The notes under the pieces: model-generated
Databases searched by the model: none
What the model saw: only the letters and a program-made list of their open reading frames with translations
Told to the model about the DNA's origin: nothing
In this document: positions 45,333 through 57,489 of the stretch, piece by piece
Layout of the letters: the number at the start of each line of letters is the position of its first letter
Numbering within the stretch: position 1 is the stretch's first letter
Translations under genes and position numbers: made by a program
DNA from: Trema orientale
Taxonomy: Eukaryota; Streptophyta; Magnoliopsida; Rosales; Cannabaceae
DNA: 64,000 nt
Direction of reading: 5' to 3'
NCBI GenBank assembly: GCA_002914845.1
Contig: JXTC01000030.1
Coordinates: 730,815-794,814 of the forward strand

Positions 45333-46072
45333 GAATGAGAAAAGAGAAAGAAAGAAAAAGGAAAGGAGAAAAAAAAAAAAAGAAGAGATAATGAAAGATG
45401 TCATACATATATGCACGAAGGAAGAGAAAGATGATAAAAAAGAGTAGAGAAGAAAGAGAGAAGGAAAAAAAATATAGAGGAAGATATATAAATAAGTTTA
45501 AAAACGTATGAGAAAAATAAATAAAAGAGAGAGAGGGAATTCACAATTTTTAGAAAAATTAGGAGAGAATCTAAATTTTAAACAAAATTTGTATTTTTGA
45601 TGGCTTGACTTTTCACGTCAGTTTTATTATCTCATTAATTTAAAATTAATGAGATTAATAACATTTTCTCAATATTTTTTATCTTGCCTTTGTCGGTTAA
45701 ACTAAAAAAAAATGAGAAAAGAGAAAGAAAGAAAAAGAAGGAGAAAAAAAAAAAAGAAGAGATAAGGAAAGATGTCATACATATATACATGAAGGAAGAG
45801 AAAGATGATAGGGAAAGAGTGGAGAAGAAAGAGGGAAAGAAAAGAAAAATATAGAGGAAGATATATAAACAAGTTTAAAAGAGTATGAGAAAAATAAATA
45901 AAAGAAAGAGAGGGAATTCACAATTTTTAGAAAAATTAGGAGAGAATCTAAATTTTAAACAAAATTTGTACTTTTGATGGCTTGACTTTTCATGTCAATT
46001 TTATTATCTTAGTTTAAAATTAATGAGATTAATAACATTTTCTCAATACCTTCTATCTCGCCTTTGTCGGTT
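45333..46072. repeat. Tandem duplication of about 366 bp
   Basis: Copies at 45333-45698 and 45711-46072, period 378. Both run from AATGAGAAAAGAGAAAG through GATGTCATACATATAT, GAAGGAAGAGAAAGATGA and GAGGGAATTCACAATTTTTA to GCCTTTGTCGGTT. By eye more than 90% identical. The left half is nearly pure purine. Non-coding. Confidence 0.9.
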
Positions 46073-48518
46073 GTGTATAATAATTAATGTGGATGTGGAG
46101 ATCGAAAAATTGTAGTATAGTAGAGCGGATATATAGGAGGAGAAGGAGGTGCGTATGACCTAAAATTTGACATTACTATTATATGTATAGTGATTCGATC
46201 CGATAATCCACAGTCTCCAGCATAGAGATAGAATGGTGGAGATAGATTGTTTTTAAAGTTTAAGTTATTTATTTATTTATCTTCCTTATCAGCTTATTTA
46301 AATAAATTATACTAGTAAAGAAAAAATAAATAAAATAGGTGCCATGTCAGTCATGCTGTCTATTTACAGACAGAAGCTAACATAATGACTATTTTTTCAA
46401 CATTAATATTATATAGGATAAATTTAATTATGCAACAAAAAATAATTCCGGAGAAAACTATATGAATCTAATAATTCAGATAACAAAGTTCTATAAAGCT
46501 AATAATTTGGGAAAAAATGTATAATTTGTCCGTTCTTCATTTTTAGTTTTTTTTTTCCTATTTTAAATTAAAACTAAAACAAATAACTATAAAATATTAC
46601 AATAATATATAATTGTTTGGAACTCTTTTAATTAATTAATGATACTTTGATCTTTTTACGGCTAAAATTACTTTATTAGCTTATATTTAAAAATGTCAAG
46701 TATTAATTTACAAAAGTCAAAAACAAATTAGATTTAAGAGAAAACTCAAACTCATATTATTTTTTCATTATTAACCTAAGAGTTCATAGTGATAATGCCA
46801 ATGTCAGTGATGGATATAATGCCAAAGTGTTTTTTTTTTTTTTGCCCTTTTAAGGGGGCCAATAACTAATTTCTAGAGTAATACTATTCAGTCGATCACA
46901 AATTAATTATAATTATATTTCAGATAGAACTCATATAGGTAATCACCCAATAACAGGATTACACCTCATGTGATGTTGGAGTATTGGACACCTGCATCAT
47001 TAGTGCTTCATAACATTGTTCTAATCTTTGTTTGATCATAAATTCATAATTATATTTTCTTTGATGCTCTTGTAATTAATTAGAAACTTTATTTGCTTTA
47101 CTACTTTTCTATTATTACTAATCCTTCAGTGAAGAGATATAGAAGTGCACTTTTAAAATTCCTTTAATTATACACTTATAATTTGATTTTTTAAAACTTT
47201 TTTATATGCTCTTGTAATTTAACCTCTCCCAAAAACCCTAGCTGCTATCTTTTCTTCTTCCTTTTGTAGGTCTCCTACCTTGATTTTTACCAAACTGGAG
47301 AGGGAGATATTATCTTCCTCTTCAGTAGGGTTTTTCTTTTCCATTTTGTTTTTATTTTTCTATTTAAGTCATTCTTCCATATATTTGAAGGCATTTGTCC
47401 TTAGATTTAGATATTTATAGAGGTATTTTGCCACCGAATTCTAGATCTATGTGGATTTATTTAGTTTTTTTGTTTTTTTATTTTTTGTTGTTTTCTTCTA
47501 GATTTAATGGTTCATATATGATCCAAATTTGAAAGAATTTTTTTAGTAAAAAATTGATATTTGTAGAAGATTCATTTTTACGTCAATAAGACAAGCCAAC
47601 CTAGATGGTTGTGGAGGATGTTTTAAAAGAGCGAAAGAAGTTTCTCTAGTTAAACAATCTAGATTTTGTCCTTATTGAGTTGGGTACACCTATTTATATT
47701 CCGTGTACTATTTTATTTTTTTTCTTCCCGTTGGTCACTTATAATCAATAGTTTAATTGATTATTTAATGTTATCATTTGATCTTTGTATTAGACTGTTA
47801 TCGATTAGACGAAAATTTCATTTACTCAAAGAATATATATACTCCTGTAATTTGAAACTAGTTGGAATCAAGAAGGCACGATATTTGTCCAATAAATAAG
47901 GTAACTATTCTAACATTAGCACGATGCTCCTATAAATACGGTGGTAACTAACTGAAATGTTTCACATATCAGATTATGAGTATTCATATTAAAAAAAAAG
48001 GAACTAGATAAATTGAGAATTAAGGGTCGGCCTTTGAAAAAAAAAGAAAGAGAAATTAAGGCTGGTCACGGAATTCAGGCTAGGATTTTATTTAACCACT
48101 AGCTATATCTTTTCACGAAACTTAGAACACGGCCGAATCTCCTAAATTGGAGATCTCATAAGTATCAAGAGCCGAATAACCAAACGCCCCAAACTCCAAG
48201 AAAACTCTTGTTACTCTAATTTGTTACTCTATTGTTACTCTAATTTTCTCAAAGTTACCAACGAAAACTCTTGCATAACTAAAGTGTGTTTGTAAACTTT
48301 GGTCATAAATTACCATGCCATCCTAAGCCATCTGTATCCCAGAGTTTTGATTCTTGCCACTCATCCACTTATAATAACCCAACTTGGGTGAAAGAACGAA
48401 GGTCTCTGAAGATTAGTTAGAATTTATTTTCCGACTCTGCGAACTGTTGCCGCAGATCGCTTTGTTTTAGAAAAAAATCATGTCATGATCATGAGCCTGT
48501 TTGCTTAATTCTTTTATT
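46073..48518. other. AT-rich intergenic
   Basis: No gene. The ORF at 47666-47899 has no domain. A T-tract at 46830-46843 is followed by sequence without repeat hallmarks. 48060-48480 contains nothing recognisable. Confidence 0.35.
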
Positions 48519-48692
48519 GATGTATGTGAACATACGTGAACAGATGTAAATATATTTGTGTGAACACATGTGAACATATATGTAAACAGATGTGAATATA
48601 TCTGTGTTAACACATGTGAATATTATGTGAAAACATGTGAACGTGTACATATGAGTAGATATGAACATATATATGTGAAGACATGTGAATAC
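48519..48692. repeat. Degenerate minisatellite of ACATGTGAACATAT units
   Basis: About ten irregular units of 14-26 bp built from GTGAACATAT, ACAGATGTGAATATAT and ACACATGTGAA. It is rich in near-palindromic ACATGT. Confidence 0.75.
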
Positions 48693-49279
48693 CTAAATGG
48701 TGGGTAGACCGCATTCAAACACCGCGTTCAAACATGTGGAGGTTGGTGAGCTAGCTTATAAATAGAGGTTTTCATTTTATTCATCCCAAAAAATTAGAAG
48801 CATTTCAAGTTCTCTTTTAATTAAATCCTTTCTTTCTCTATATTTTTGCTTTCAAAAAGAGTAGAGTTTCTTTTTGTAAGAAGAGGTTTTAAAGAGAGAC
48901 AAAGTGAGAAAATACTTGTTAGAAAGTACTTGAGTGTATAGAGCTCATGGGGTAGAAAAAAGGAAATCTACGTGATTATAGAAATTTTTCATATAGTGAA
49001 ATTCTTTTCTAAGAGAGTGTTTTTTATTCTGATTTGGGAGTTTTCCAACTAAATTCTTGTACTATGAGATTAGTTTCTATTCCTTATTATTATTTATGTT
49101 ATTATGATATTTCTTTAAAGTGAGATCCAAATAAGATCTTGAGAGTGGTGAATCTAGGATCAGATTCACAACGCCTTTGAGTCAAAAAGAAAATTATAGA
49201 ATTACCAGCTTGCGCATCTCGGTCTCATCAGTTAACATCCCAACAAAAAACACCATGGTTCTATAATATTGGCTCTTTT
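48693..49279. other. Spacer, possible LTR leader
   Basis: 48757-48770 reads CTTATAAATAGAGG, a good TATA box, followed by a U/A-rich leader-like sequence with no ORF. It could be an LTR fragment or a promoter relic. No coding domain follows except the F-box pseudogene. Confidence 0.3.
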
Positions 49280-50035
49280 AGGAGGTATGGCTTAGGGTTT
49301 GAGAGTGCAACAGGAGTGTATAAAGTCGTTTCTATTTCAAGACAGCGATACGCATGGGGCTAGAAGCTATATATGAAAGCCGAGATATACACACTTGGGA
49401 TGAGGAGCTCGTCATGGAGAACCATTATATACCACCACTGGTTTTACTGTGATAGAAAAACCCAAAACGGCTCTATTTTCTGGTGGATTCGTGTATTGGG
49501 TTCAAGAGGGTCCAATGAGGATGACAACCGAAAAAATGTTGGAACTCTGCAAGATCTTCACTTTCGACGTCAGGAAGGAGGAATTTCGTTGGATTACTTT
49601 GCCTCGTGCACCCAATTGCCGTCTTTTCTTCTACTTGGTTGATCTCAAATCGGAGCTTTGGGCCTTGTGATTGTTCAGCTATTACTGACTGTTCAGGTAC
49701 TGATCGTTTTTGATAGTATATATATACTTTCAAGATATGGATGACGGAAAAATATGATCATTATGTCTTAAACAGTACACCCTAAGACTGAGCTACATAA
49801 GAGATCTTTGTGAATTCACTCTTATATATAGGACAATGGGATCAGTTAAATGGACATAATCAGGTACTATATATTAATTAGGTGTGGCCATAGTTTTTAT
49901 TTCCTACGATCTAGACAGTAAACAATGGAAACACATTTACACGCCAGGGCTCCATCATTCAAAATCTGATAATAGAGATTTGTTGCTTGTGAGAGACGAC
50001 GGAAGAAGTTATTAATTTCGAGCTACAATCTGATG
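49280..50035 (+). pseudogene. F-box-associated domain pseudogene
   Basis: Frames switch several times: YGLGFESATGVYKVVSISRQ, stop, MKAEIYTLGMRSSSWRTI, then FVYWVQEGPM, LCKIFTFDVRKEEFRWITLP, VDLKSELWAL, stop, KIWMTEKYDH, then FISYDLDSKQWKHIY and NRDLLLVRDDGR. These are the F-box-associated domain landmarks in order. The F-box and first 100 residues are absent. It belongs to a branch different from the copies at 1-870 and 20134-21384 (ending with a calculated-charge-type VRDDGR motif instead of WENGKLLLRY). Confidence 0.75.
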
Positions 50036-51851
50036 CAGGAGCATCTCTTTTGCCAGCGTCGTTTTCCAATCTACTACTTGTCGTTTAATCTAATAAGTCG
50101 TTGAACACGTCACTATGTTTCTTTTATTTTAACTCTAGTGTTTTCCTAGTCCAATACGTAGTCGTTTTGATGTAATAGCTATATGAATAGCTCGTTTCCT
50201 TTTAAGAAAGGCAGACTTGGTTGAGTAATATTCCCTTGAAGGGCTTATCAAAGATAATGGAGAAAGTCGGCAGGCTTGGTTCGTTGTGACCGATCTGCCG
50301 TCTGGAACTTTCAATTCCAGCTGTTTGTTCCGATTACTGCACCACAATCCTGACACTGACCACGAGTATGCTATCAACACTTCACAGCTTGCTGACGAAG
50401 ATGATGTTCATACACAACTATTTTGCTACACAGAGAACCTACTTTTACTTTCTTCAATATTCACGGAGATTGCCAAATAGTGGGTCATTGTTTATATCCT
50501 TGCTCTTTTCCTCGGAGACTTCCCTTTCTGTCTCTCTCTAACTCATTCATATATGGATCTCCATCCCGCAGGAGAGGATCCTCTCTCAGCGCTTTTTTTT
50601 TCACTGTATTATATCATTCCTTATTTGAAAACATGTATACTATATATATATAGAGACATATAAATGGATGCTTTGTCCCACCTTAAGCTAGATATATGTG
50701 GATTTATTGGTTTCTATCATTTTTATTCTTTTTTAAGTCTAGAACTTCCAAAGTTTGGATACGATCAATTTTATCATGTTGTAGATTGATTTATACCAGA
50801 AAATCATCATAGAAATCTATAGAGCCAACGTTTATGGCGGGGATATGAGAGTGAAGTCTACTCTCTCGTAGACCTCTAGTACTTTAATCAATTACTTTAC
50901 TCTGTACATGGGTTATGTATCTACATCCTAATCGTTCATAGAATACAACGAGTTACTGTTGGTTCTTTGTAATCCGATTTTGTATCAAATTGGTTGTTTT
51001 AATGCAATCATTTGATAATCTACTGCCAATGTTTAGCATGTTTAGCATTTTGGTTCTAAACTTGTAAATTTTGGCATGTAATTAAGTCCTTCACTGGTTT
51101 CTAAAAAGAGTTGCATCAATTGGGTGACCTTTTATTTTTGGCATTTTGGTTCCAAATTACATAATATTACATATATAAAGTTCAAAAGAAAATTTTATAG
51201 ATCAAAGCATAATTTTTTTTTTTAACCTCTTTTAATAATGCTGTTTATCTAATGAAAATTTTGAAAGTTTGAAATTACATCATGTCCCCGTCAATAAAAA
51301 TGCGGTAATAATTTCAAGAGGAGTTAAATACAAAAAGAAAAAAAAAAAGCTCGAGACATTTAACAATGTTCGACCACAAGCGAATGTGCATAACCATATA
51401 TGAATACAAACTCAACTATGGTCAAAAATTCAAATTCCAAACAAAACCTAACAGAGAAAAAGAAATGAACTAGAGGAAAAGGAAGATGGACGAGAGTAAC
51501 CTAAAGCTATTAAACAAAAGAAAATTACTGTATATAGTTACAACCAAGAACAAAAATTTCAGAAAATAACGTACGGGTACCAAAATTTCTTTGGCTTAGT
51601 TAAAAATATTTTAGAAAAATTTCAGGAAATATAAGAAAGTTATTGTTTTAAGTATCGATATCTGAAAAAATATCGTATCTGGTAAGCCATCAAGAGTTTA
51701 TTTTTCTTATTACTTTCTCAAGAAGTAATTGTTACTACTATAGTCTATTCACATGTTTCGTTCATATTGAACCGATATATTAATTAGCCATATTGTACTC
51801 AAAAATAATCTGTATATAGTTTTGGCACTCCACTTATTAAAGCTTCAATAA
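50036..51851. other. Intergenic, no gene assigned
   Basis: 50135-50480 has overlapping ORFs on both strands without family motifs. 50820-51850 is AT-rich and empty. The stretch next to 51852 is the presumed PP2C 3'UTR. Confidence 0.35.
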
Positions 51852-52901
51852 TTAGGAGGAAAAAAAAAAAGAACAGCAAAGTCTGAGTAGACGCCGTAGA
51901 GCACTAAGTGGTTTATGTTTATCATATATAATCTGACCAACTACGACTGTGATATCATCCCTCTTACCCCCGTAATCCAAGGACTTAGAATAAGCCACGT
52001 CGGCTAGCTCCTTGGCCAATCCCTCAGGTTGGATCCCATCTCTTCCTCTTTTGGTCTCTAGAATTTTCTCTATTTGCGGTGCCAAAAGATTATCCAGCAA
52101 CCCATCACTCCCCAGCACCACAATATCTCCCGCAGTCACTTCAACTTTCATCTCCGAAGCGCACTCGGGACGGTCGCATGCCACCCCGTTTCCCAGCTGG
52201 TACGGGGGCGGGCAAGGCACACAGTCTACGTGCTGTTGAATGGGCGACTTGTACAACAGCTTCCCATCCCTGAAAACCATGAAGCCGCTGTCGCCGACGT
52301 TCGCGGCGAGCAAAGCGCCGTCGTTGTGAGCCACAATGCAGGCGGTGGATGATCCTTCGACCTCGGCGCAGCGAGAGAAAGCCTCGCGTAGAACCCTTTT
52401 GGGATCCACGTCATGACCACGATCGTGATCCGCTTGGCCTTTGCTGTTACGGGCGGCGGCGATGGCGGAGTTCAGCATGAGTTCCCGGGCGTATTTGCCC
52501 GCATCAATGCCGTATGCGGCCCAGCCGCCGACGCCGTCCGCCACTCCGATTGTCTGCCGGTCAGCACAGATGAAGTGTGCATCCTCTCCTAGAGGCTTTA
52601 GTGTTCTGTTTCTGGGTATGTAGAATGCTCCGGAAACCATCTTCAAATAGTAGCCTTCATCATTATTCTGATGATCATTAATCTCCATGTTTAAAAAGTT
52701 CTTGCAGTACTGGAAATTGGTTGCCCTAGCTATATTCAATAACCAAGAGCTTAACACCTCTCCAAATCCTATATATACGTATCTTACTTCTCGTACAAGT
52801 GATCTTTGTAGAAATTTATATGTTCCACTAGTCCTAATCCTAGTAGAGTATACAATATTTTGGCCGTACGGGATTCTCCTGTTATATATACGAGCCAACA
52901 T
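51852..52901 (-). CDS. Protein phosphatase 2C, plant PP2C55/80-like group
   Basis: Intronless, 349 aa. A metal-dependent Ser/Thr phosphatase domain covers about 90-335. Metal-site motifs are GEDAHFI, VADGVGGWAAYGIDAG, SDGLLDNL and KRDDITVVVG. Other landmarks are GSSTACIV, ANVGDSGFMVFRDGK, YKSPIQQHVDCVPCPPPYQL and VTAGDIVVLG. This is the shorter PP2C group with a SpoIIE-like core, found in plastids and mitochondria in plants. Residues 1-72 are basic and poor in acids and could be a presequence; alternatively translation starts at MEINDHQ (about 73). The region is much richer in GC than its surroundings. The final CCSFFFSS is encoded by an A/T-rich tail. The substrate is unknown. Confidence 0.93.
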   Translation of the reverse strand: MLARIYNRRIPYGQNIVYSTRIRTSGTYKFLQRSLVREVRYVYIGFGEVLSSWLLNIARATNFQYCKNFLNMEINDHQNNDEGYYLKMVSGAFYIPRNRTLKPLGEDAHFICADRQTIGVADGVGGWAAYGIDAGKYARELMLNSAIAAARNSKGQADHDRGHDVDPKRVLREAFSRCAEVEGSSTACIVAHNDGALLAANVGDSGFMVFRDGKLLYKSPIQQHVDCVPCPPPYQLGNGVACDRPECASEMKVEVTAGDIVVLGSDGLLDNLLAPQIEKILETKRGRDGIQPEGLAKELADVAYSKSLDYGGKRDDITVVVGQIIYDKHKPLSALRRLLRLCCSFFFSS

Positions 52902-53060
52902 TTAAGAGGAAAAAAAGGAGATAATTATATCTTCAAATTAATTTATAAAATGATTAATCTTTGACGACGTCATTTTTTGGGCGAACAATTCGGATAAGGA
53001 TTCACGAATTGCCAATTAACAGAATGAAAAAAAAAAAAAAAAAGTGACGGAATAAGAGGT

Positions 53061-53079
53061 CACGTGAGGGTATATATAG
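53061..53079 (-). promoter_or_regulatory. Putative TATA box and G-box upstream of the PP2C gene
   Basis: On minus, CTCTATATATACCC (TATA-like, 53070-53082) is followed by CACGTG (53061-53066), about 165 bp before the PP2C start codon. CACGTG is the core bound by plant bZIP and bHLH factors. Motif match only. Confidence 0.35.
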
Positions 53080-53082
53080 AGA

Positions 53083-54192
53083 GTTTTTTTAAATTAGTGT
53101 GTTTGACCATTTTGGAACATAATTTCAGATATACTACGTTGCGATCTTGACTTTAAATACATATTTTGTCAGTCATAATATATAATTTTACGAGATTGGT
53201 ACTATATGAGATTTTCAAGAAAACAAAATGTGTGTATACAAATATACTGTAAATTGAGTCCTAAAAGGATGATGAATTCTAGTAATGAAATTAATATTTA
53301 TGAAAATATACAAACTAAGAGAAAAAAGAAATGTACTAATTAATGGTGGTTAACGGAAATATACTAATCAATGGTGATTTTCCATTAATACAATATAAAA
53401 TTATTATCCATAATTTCCTGAGTTAATTTATGAGAAATTATAGGTTTTGAAGATGATAATATATAAATATAAATATGAAAATATATCAAGTAGATACACG
53501 AAAAAGAGAGGAAAAGAAAATATAATAATACTCGAGGTAATTTCTCGTTAATGGCCCTAAAATTNCAACTCGGGTATTCTTTTTACAGTAATTAGTCCTA
53601 CATTTTATGTATATGGAACGAGGAGAAAAGGTTTCACAAGAAGAGGATTGTAAGTACATGAGAGAGACAACGGGGTGGTGGTAATATACAAGGATTTTGA
53701 CATGCAGTGGAGTTGGATTGTTTTTTAGCAAGTAAATAATGCACAAAACAAGTGGAAAAGCATATGCATACAATAATTCAACCAGGAAACGAAAATTATC
53801 GTCTCAAACTGGTGTGTGGCATAATCTTCTTTTTTTTTAAAAAAAAAAAAAGGAAAGTATATTACTAGTCGTAGAAGAAGGGTAAAATTCTCTTGCAAAC
53901 TTGTTCTAATAGTAAATATATTTGTCTCCTGTAGTTCACGTACGACCAACAATCATGATATCTCGTCAACCAGAAACACCTTCGCTTGATGCCAATTCTC
54001 CGGGATTTGTGTAATTCCTGACTATTTTCAGCCTTCACGACCTGGGAATAACCAGAAGCGCAAACAAATTAAAATGAAAAACAAAACAAAATACGAAAAA
54101 TATAAGGGTTTCTTTTATAATGACTATTAAAAGTAGGCCATTCTTCTAATTAAAGCCCCATAAAAATACACATCTATATTACATAAGAGCAC
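53083..54192. other. AT-rich spacer with one ambiguous base
   Basis: Single N at 53565. Low-complexity T/A run at 53827-53852. No gene recognised. Confidence 0.35.
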
Positions 54193-56039
54193 TTAAGAGA
54201 AAAAACCATAGAAAGGGTTTTCTTCTTTATCCCAGTTGGTGCGTATGATGATGATAAGAAAAAACACTATATCCATGACAAAGGCAGCCATGATCCCCAA
54301 CCAAAGTCCCTATGTTATACACAACAATATCAAACACCAAAGCCTCTATAAATACACACAACTAATGTCAAATATCAACGTATAATATGGTAAAATGTTG
54401 TGTAAGATGAGCAGATCAGATCAGGGGAAACTTTACTTTTCCTTTCATGTGGAGGACAAAAGCAAATATAACTTGACAAGGAACCCCTACAATATAGAAG
54501 GCCGCAAGATTGGAGTATACACCTATCTTTTGCGAACCACATCCTCTAAAGATGCCTGAATTCAGTAGGAAATTTCTAACAAGTTACTTGAATAGTAGAG
54601 TAAGAACAAAACAAAGTAATAAAGTAGTTAGTACTAGTTGTTGTTTGTACCTGAATGCACAGTTTCAAATCCATTAAGGAAGCTCGACATAGCGACAAAC
54701 GGCATCATAGATGCCACAGTACTGACTACTTGTTTGTCACTACTGTATAGTCTGCCCCATGTCTTACGCAAGAGTATGACACTGATTCCCACCAGAAGTC
54801 CCTCCATGATGACCATCACCGAGACAACCCGCATTGCTAAACTAGCAGCTTGCAGGTTCTTGGCCCCTAGTTCATTTGCTACTCGTATGCTACGTAAAAA
54901 AGGAACAAAATTGCATTAGAAAAGACAAATAATGAACAATGTTGAAGCAAGTGTTTAGGCTGATATCTACTAGATAGTCTTCTTCTAAAACGTCAGTACT
55001 CATTCTCATATTAATAAAAGGAACCATAATGTTCAGAAGCACAGTACTAGATCTAAGCAGAACAAGAACAACAGAAAATCACAATGTAACCATCAAAAGA
55101 ATTGATTAAATGATTAAAAGCATCACAACCAGCTAGTGTTTAAGGATCCTTGTATTGAATTGCCATTGAATTACCTTGTACTAGCCATGAGTCCAGCAGG
55201 GAGAGACCAGAGCAATCCAAACGTGTTGAGGCTAGATCAGGAAAAAAATTATTATCTCACTAACAAGATATATATCAATGAAAGCATACAACCAGTAAAG
55301 AAAAGATTTACAACTTATGAATTTGAACTTACCAGATAGATTGCGCAGAAGTTCCTAGCTTTGGATCAGGAAGAAAACCAGAAAGGATAACCAGTAGCTC
55401 AAATGCCCATGTTTTGAAGCTATTGAATCAGTGGCAATTATTATAAAATCTGTAAGATCATGTATTAGTAAGATAAACATTTTAGTAAAAATGCACTATT
55501 TCAAAGAAAGCTCATTACCACTCCATAAGTAAAGAAGGGACCGCAAGTTTAAGATAAGGAAAAAGGTTGTGAAAGCTTGCTTAGAAAAACCAGTCCAAGT
55601 TCTCTTGCATGAAGAAGAAAACTTGATAAAGAATGCCAAAAACAACGCATTGACCCAATATGATAGGGAGGTCGCCAGGGCAGCTCCTCTACTTTCAAAC
55701 CTAGTTTTGTGAACCAGTATCCAGCGGAAGAGAACGTGTAGAGGAGCTGAGACTGCAGAGCTTAATACCATGGGATAAACTATATTCTGATTCTGCAAGA
55801 AACTTTGAAAGCATTGGATAAGACCAAATGCAAAAAATGCTAGGGACCATTAACACTGCGTATCTTCCAGCGTGCATAGCTATCATAATGGGTGTTACGT
55901 TTGCCCATATGATGGCAATCAACACACTACAAGCTGAATTAAAAATAATTGCTCTCTGCAGTTGTATGCCAAGCTTATGGTATTGTTTTGCACCAAATAA
56001 CTGTCCACATAAAGTATCCAATGCACTAACAGACCCAAC
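54193..56039 (-). pseudogene. MATE efflux transporter lacking exon 1, with two frameshifts
   Basis: Six exon blocks with good GT-AG borders: 56039-55519, 55419-55333, 55231-55175, 54889-54651, 54555-54437 and 54309-54193, about 380 codons. Landmarks are VGSVSALDTLCGQLFGAKQY, MVLSSAVSAPLHVLFRW, RGAALATSLSYWVNALFLAF, FELLVILSGFLPDPKLGTSA, FGLLWSLPAGLMASTR, IRVANELGAKNLQAAS, GIFRGCGSQKIGVYSNLAAF, YIVGVPCQVIFAF and LWLGIMAAFV. This is the DTX family of H+-coupled multidrug/metabolite exporters. The first block carries +1 at an A6 run (55832-55837) and -1 near 55572. The N-terminal exon (about 100 aa, first helices) is not found; Copia and LINE debris lies where it should be. It is probably a pseudogene, but the two homopolymer shifts could be sequencing errors and exon 1 could lie beyond the repeats. 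Confidence 0.82.
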
Positions 56040-56519
56040 CTGATCAAACAATATTCACAGAAAATAATGATTTTCAGATAAATAAAATGCAAAAGTGGTA
56101 CCTTGCTAATCAAAATAGAAAAAACAGAATTGATTTAACAAAGCAAGAGGCCTGGACAAACAGAATTGACAATAGATAACTTTTTTTCTTTTGTTTTTCC
56201 CAAAGAAAATTCAAAGCAAGGATAAATGTTGCCCAACTAAATGAAGCAGTTTAATATGTATTCAGAGTTTCTTCAGGAAACTCGTTTAATTTTCTGCTTT
56301 TTTTCTTCTTTTCTCTCTCTTTGACATTTCTGTTTTTTCATATTTCTTTTATGCTCTTTTAAAACTAAAGAATTCAATTTTTTTATCGTAAATATACATA
56401 AGACAGGCTACTTAATACCACTAAACTCATTAACTACCACATCTTTGTGTTGGCTTTAGGGATTATTGAGCAACGCAAGGGAGTTAGATTTTTAGTATTT
56501 GTTTGTTCCTGCTGTTCCT
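56040..56519. other. Remnant of MATE intron 1 or spacer
   Basis: AT-rich. 56040-56113 has a short ORF without transporter features. Nothing else recognised. Confidence 0.35.
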
Positions 56520-57265
56520 ATGTGTTCTTCCTTGCAGGATACAACAAATGTTCATCCCATGCAAACTCGAGCTAAAGATGTATTATAAAAGATAGAAGAA
56601 GAGTATTTGGGTAAAGTATATGAAATAATTCATCTAATTAATTGTTAGAGACTTATATACAAGTAGTAGAGTTGTAACTAACTGTTAACAAACTAATACA
56701 CATGTAAAACTAATTAACCAATCTCCTTAACTAACTCTCTTGACATCGCCCCTCAAACTGAGGGTAGATAGTGATTCTACTCTGAGTTTATCTCGAATAA
56801 AAGGAAATCGAGAGCTAGTAAGAGCCTTTGTAAGTATGTCTGCTGTCTGATCCATAGATGGGACATGCCTCACTTCAAGTTTCTTTTGCACCACTTTTTC
56901 TCTTACAAAATACAAGTCTAGCTCTATGTGTTTTGTTCTAGCATGAAGAACTGGGTTAACAGCCAACATTACAGTACTGAGATTGTCACACTATATTACT
57001 GGTGTCTTGATCTGGGGTACGTTGAGCTCTATGATTAAGGATTGAATCCAAGTCATTTCGACTATAAGTTGAGCGAAACTTCGATATTCAGCTTCTGTAC
57101 TAGACCGTGAGATCATGTTTTGTTTCTTTGACTGCAAGGAAATAAGATTTGGACCAAAATAGATGCAAAACCCGGAAGTAGACCTCCTGTCATCTGGATC
57201 TGGATCTGAGGCCCAATCAACATCACAATATCCAACCAAATCAAGAGTAGTACTCTGCCTAAGAT
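56520..57265 (-). mobile_element. Copia retrotransposon remnant: RNase H end plus LTR part
   Basis: On minus: RQSTTLDLVGYCDVDWASDP, DDRRSTSGFCIYFG, ISRSSTEAEYRSFAQ, a TAG stop where TGG (Trp) is expected before CDNLSTVMLAVNP, then VLHARTKHIELDLYFVREKV and MDQTADILTKALTSSRF, ending LRGDVKR. This is the classic Copia RNase H with its catalytic DVDWA, STEAEY and HARTKHIE motifs. The sequence after it (56745-56520) has LTR-like wording (TTGTATATAAGTCTC). The 5' side is cut at 57265 by short repeats. Integrase and reverse transcriptase are absent. Confidence 0.88.
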
Positions 57266-57356
57266 GCTAACTAGTAACCAGTAACTAGTAAACGAAAACT
57301 ACACACTAGTAACCAGTAACTAGAACTGAAACTAGAAATTAGTGACCAGTAACTAT
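57266..57356. repeat. Degenerate tandem repeat of AACTAGTAACCAGT
   Basis: Six to seven imperfect units of ACTAGTAACCAGTAACTAG at the broken end of the Copia remnant. Confidence 0.75.
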
Positions 57357-57489
57357 TTTAAAAATGATACTTTTCTAAATATTTTTAAAAAGTGATATTT
57401 TCTTAATTAAAACCGTACGAAAATTGAAAAAAAATCCGATTTTCGTATTTTTATAAATTTTTTTCGATTTTTGTAAGTATAAGTGTTAG

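Noticed and set aside
50135-50480. Overlapping ORFs on both strands
   Set aside because: No recognisable domain and no supporting context. Possible distal end of the F-box pseudogene, but not demonstrable.
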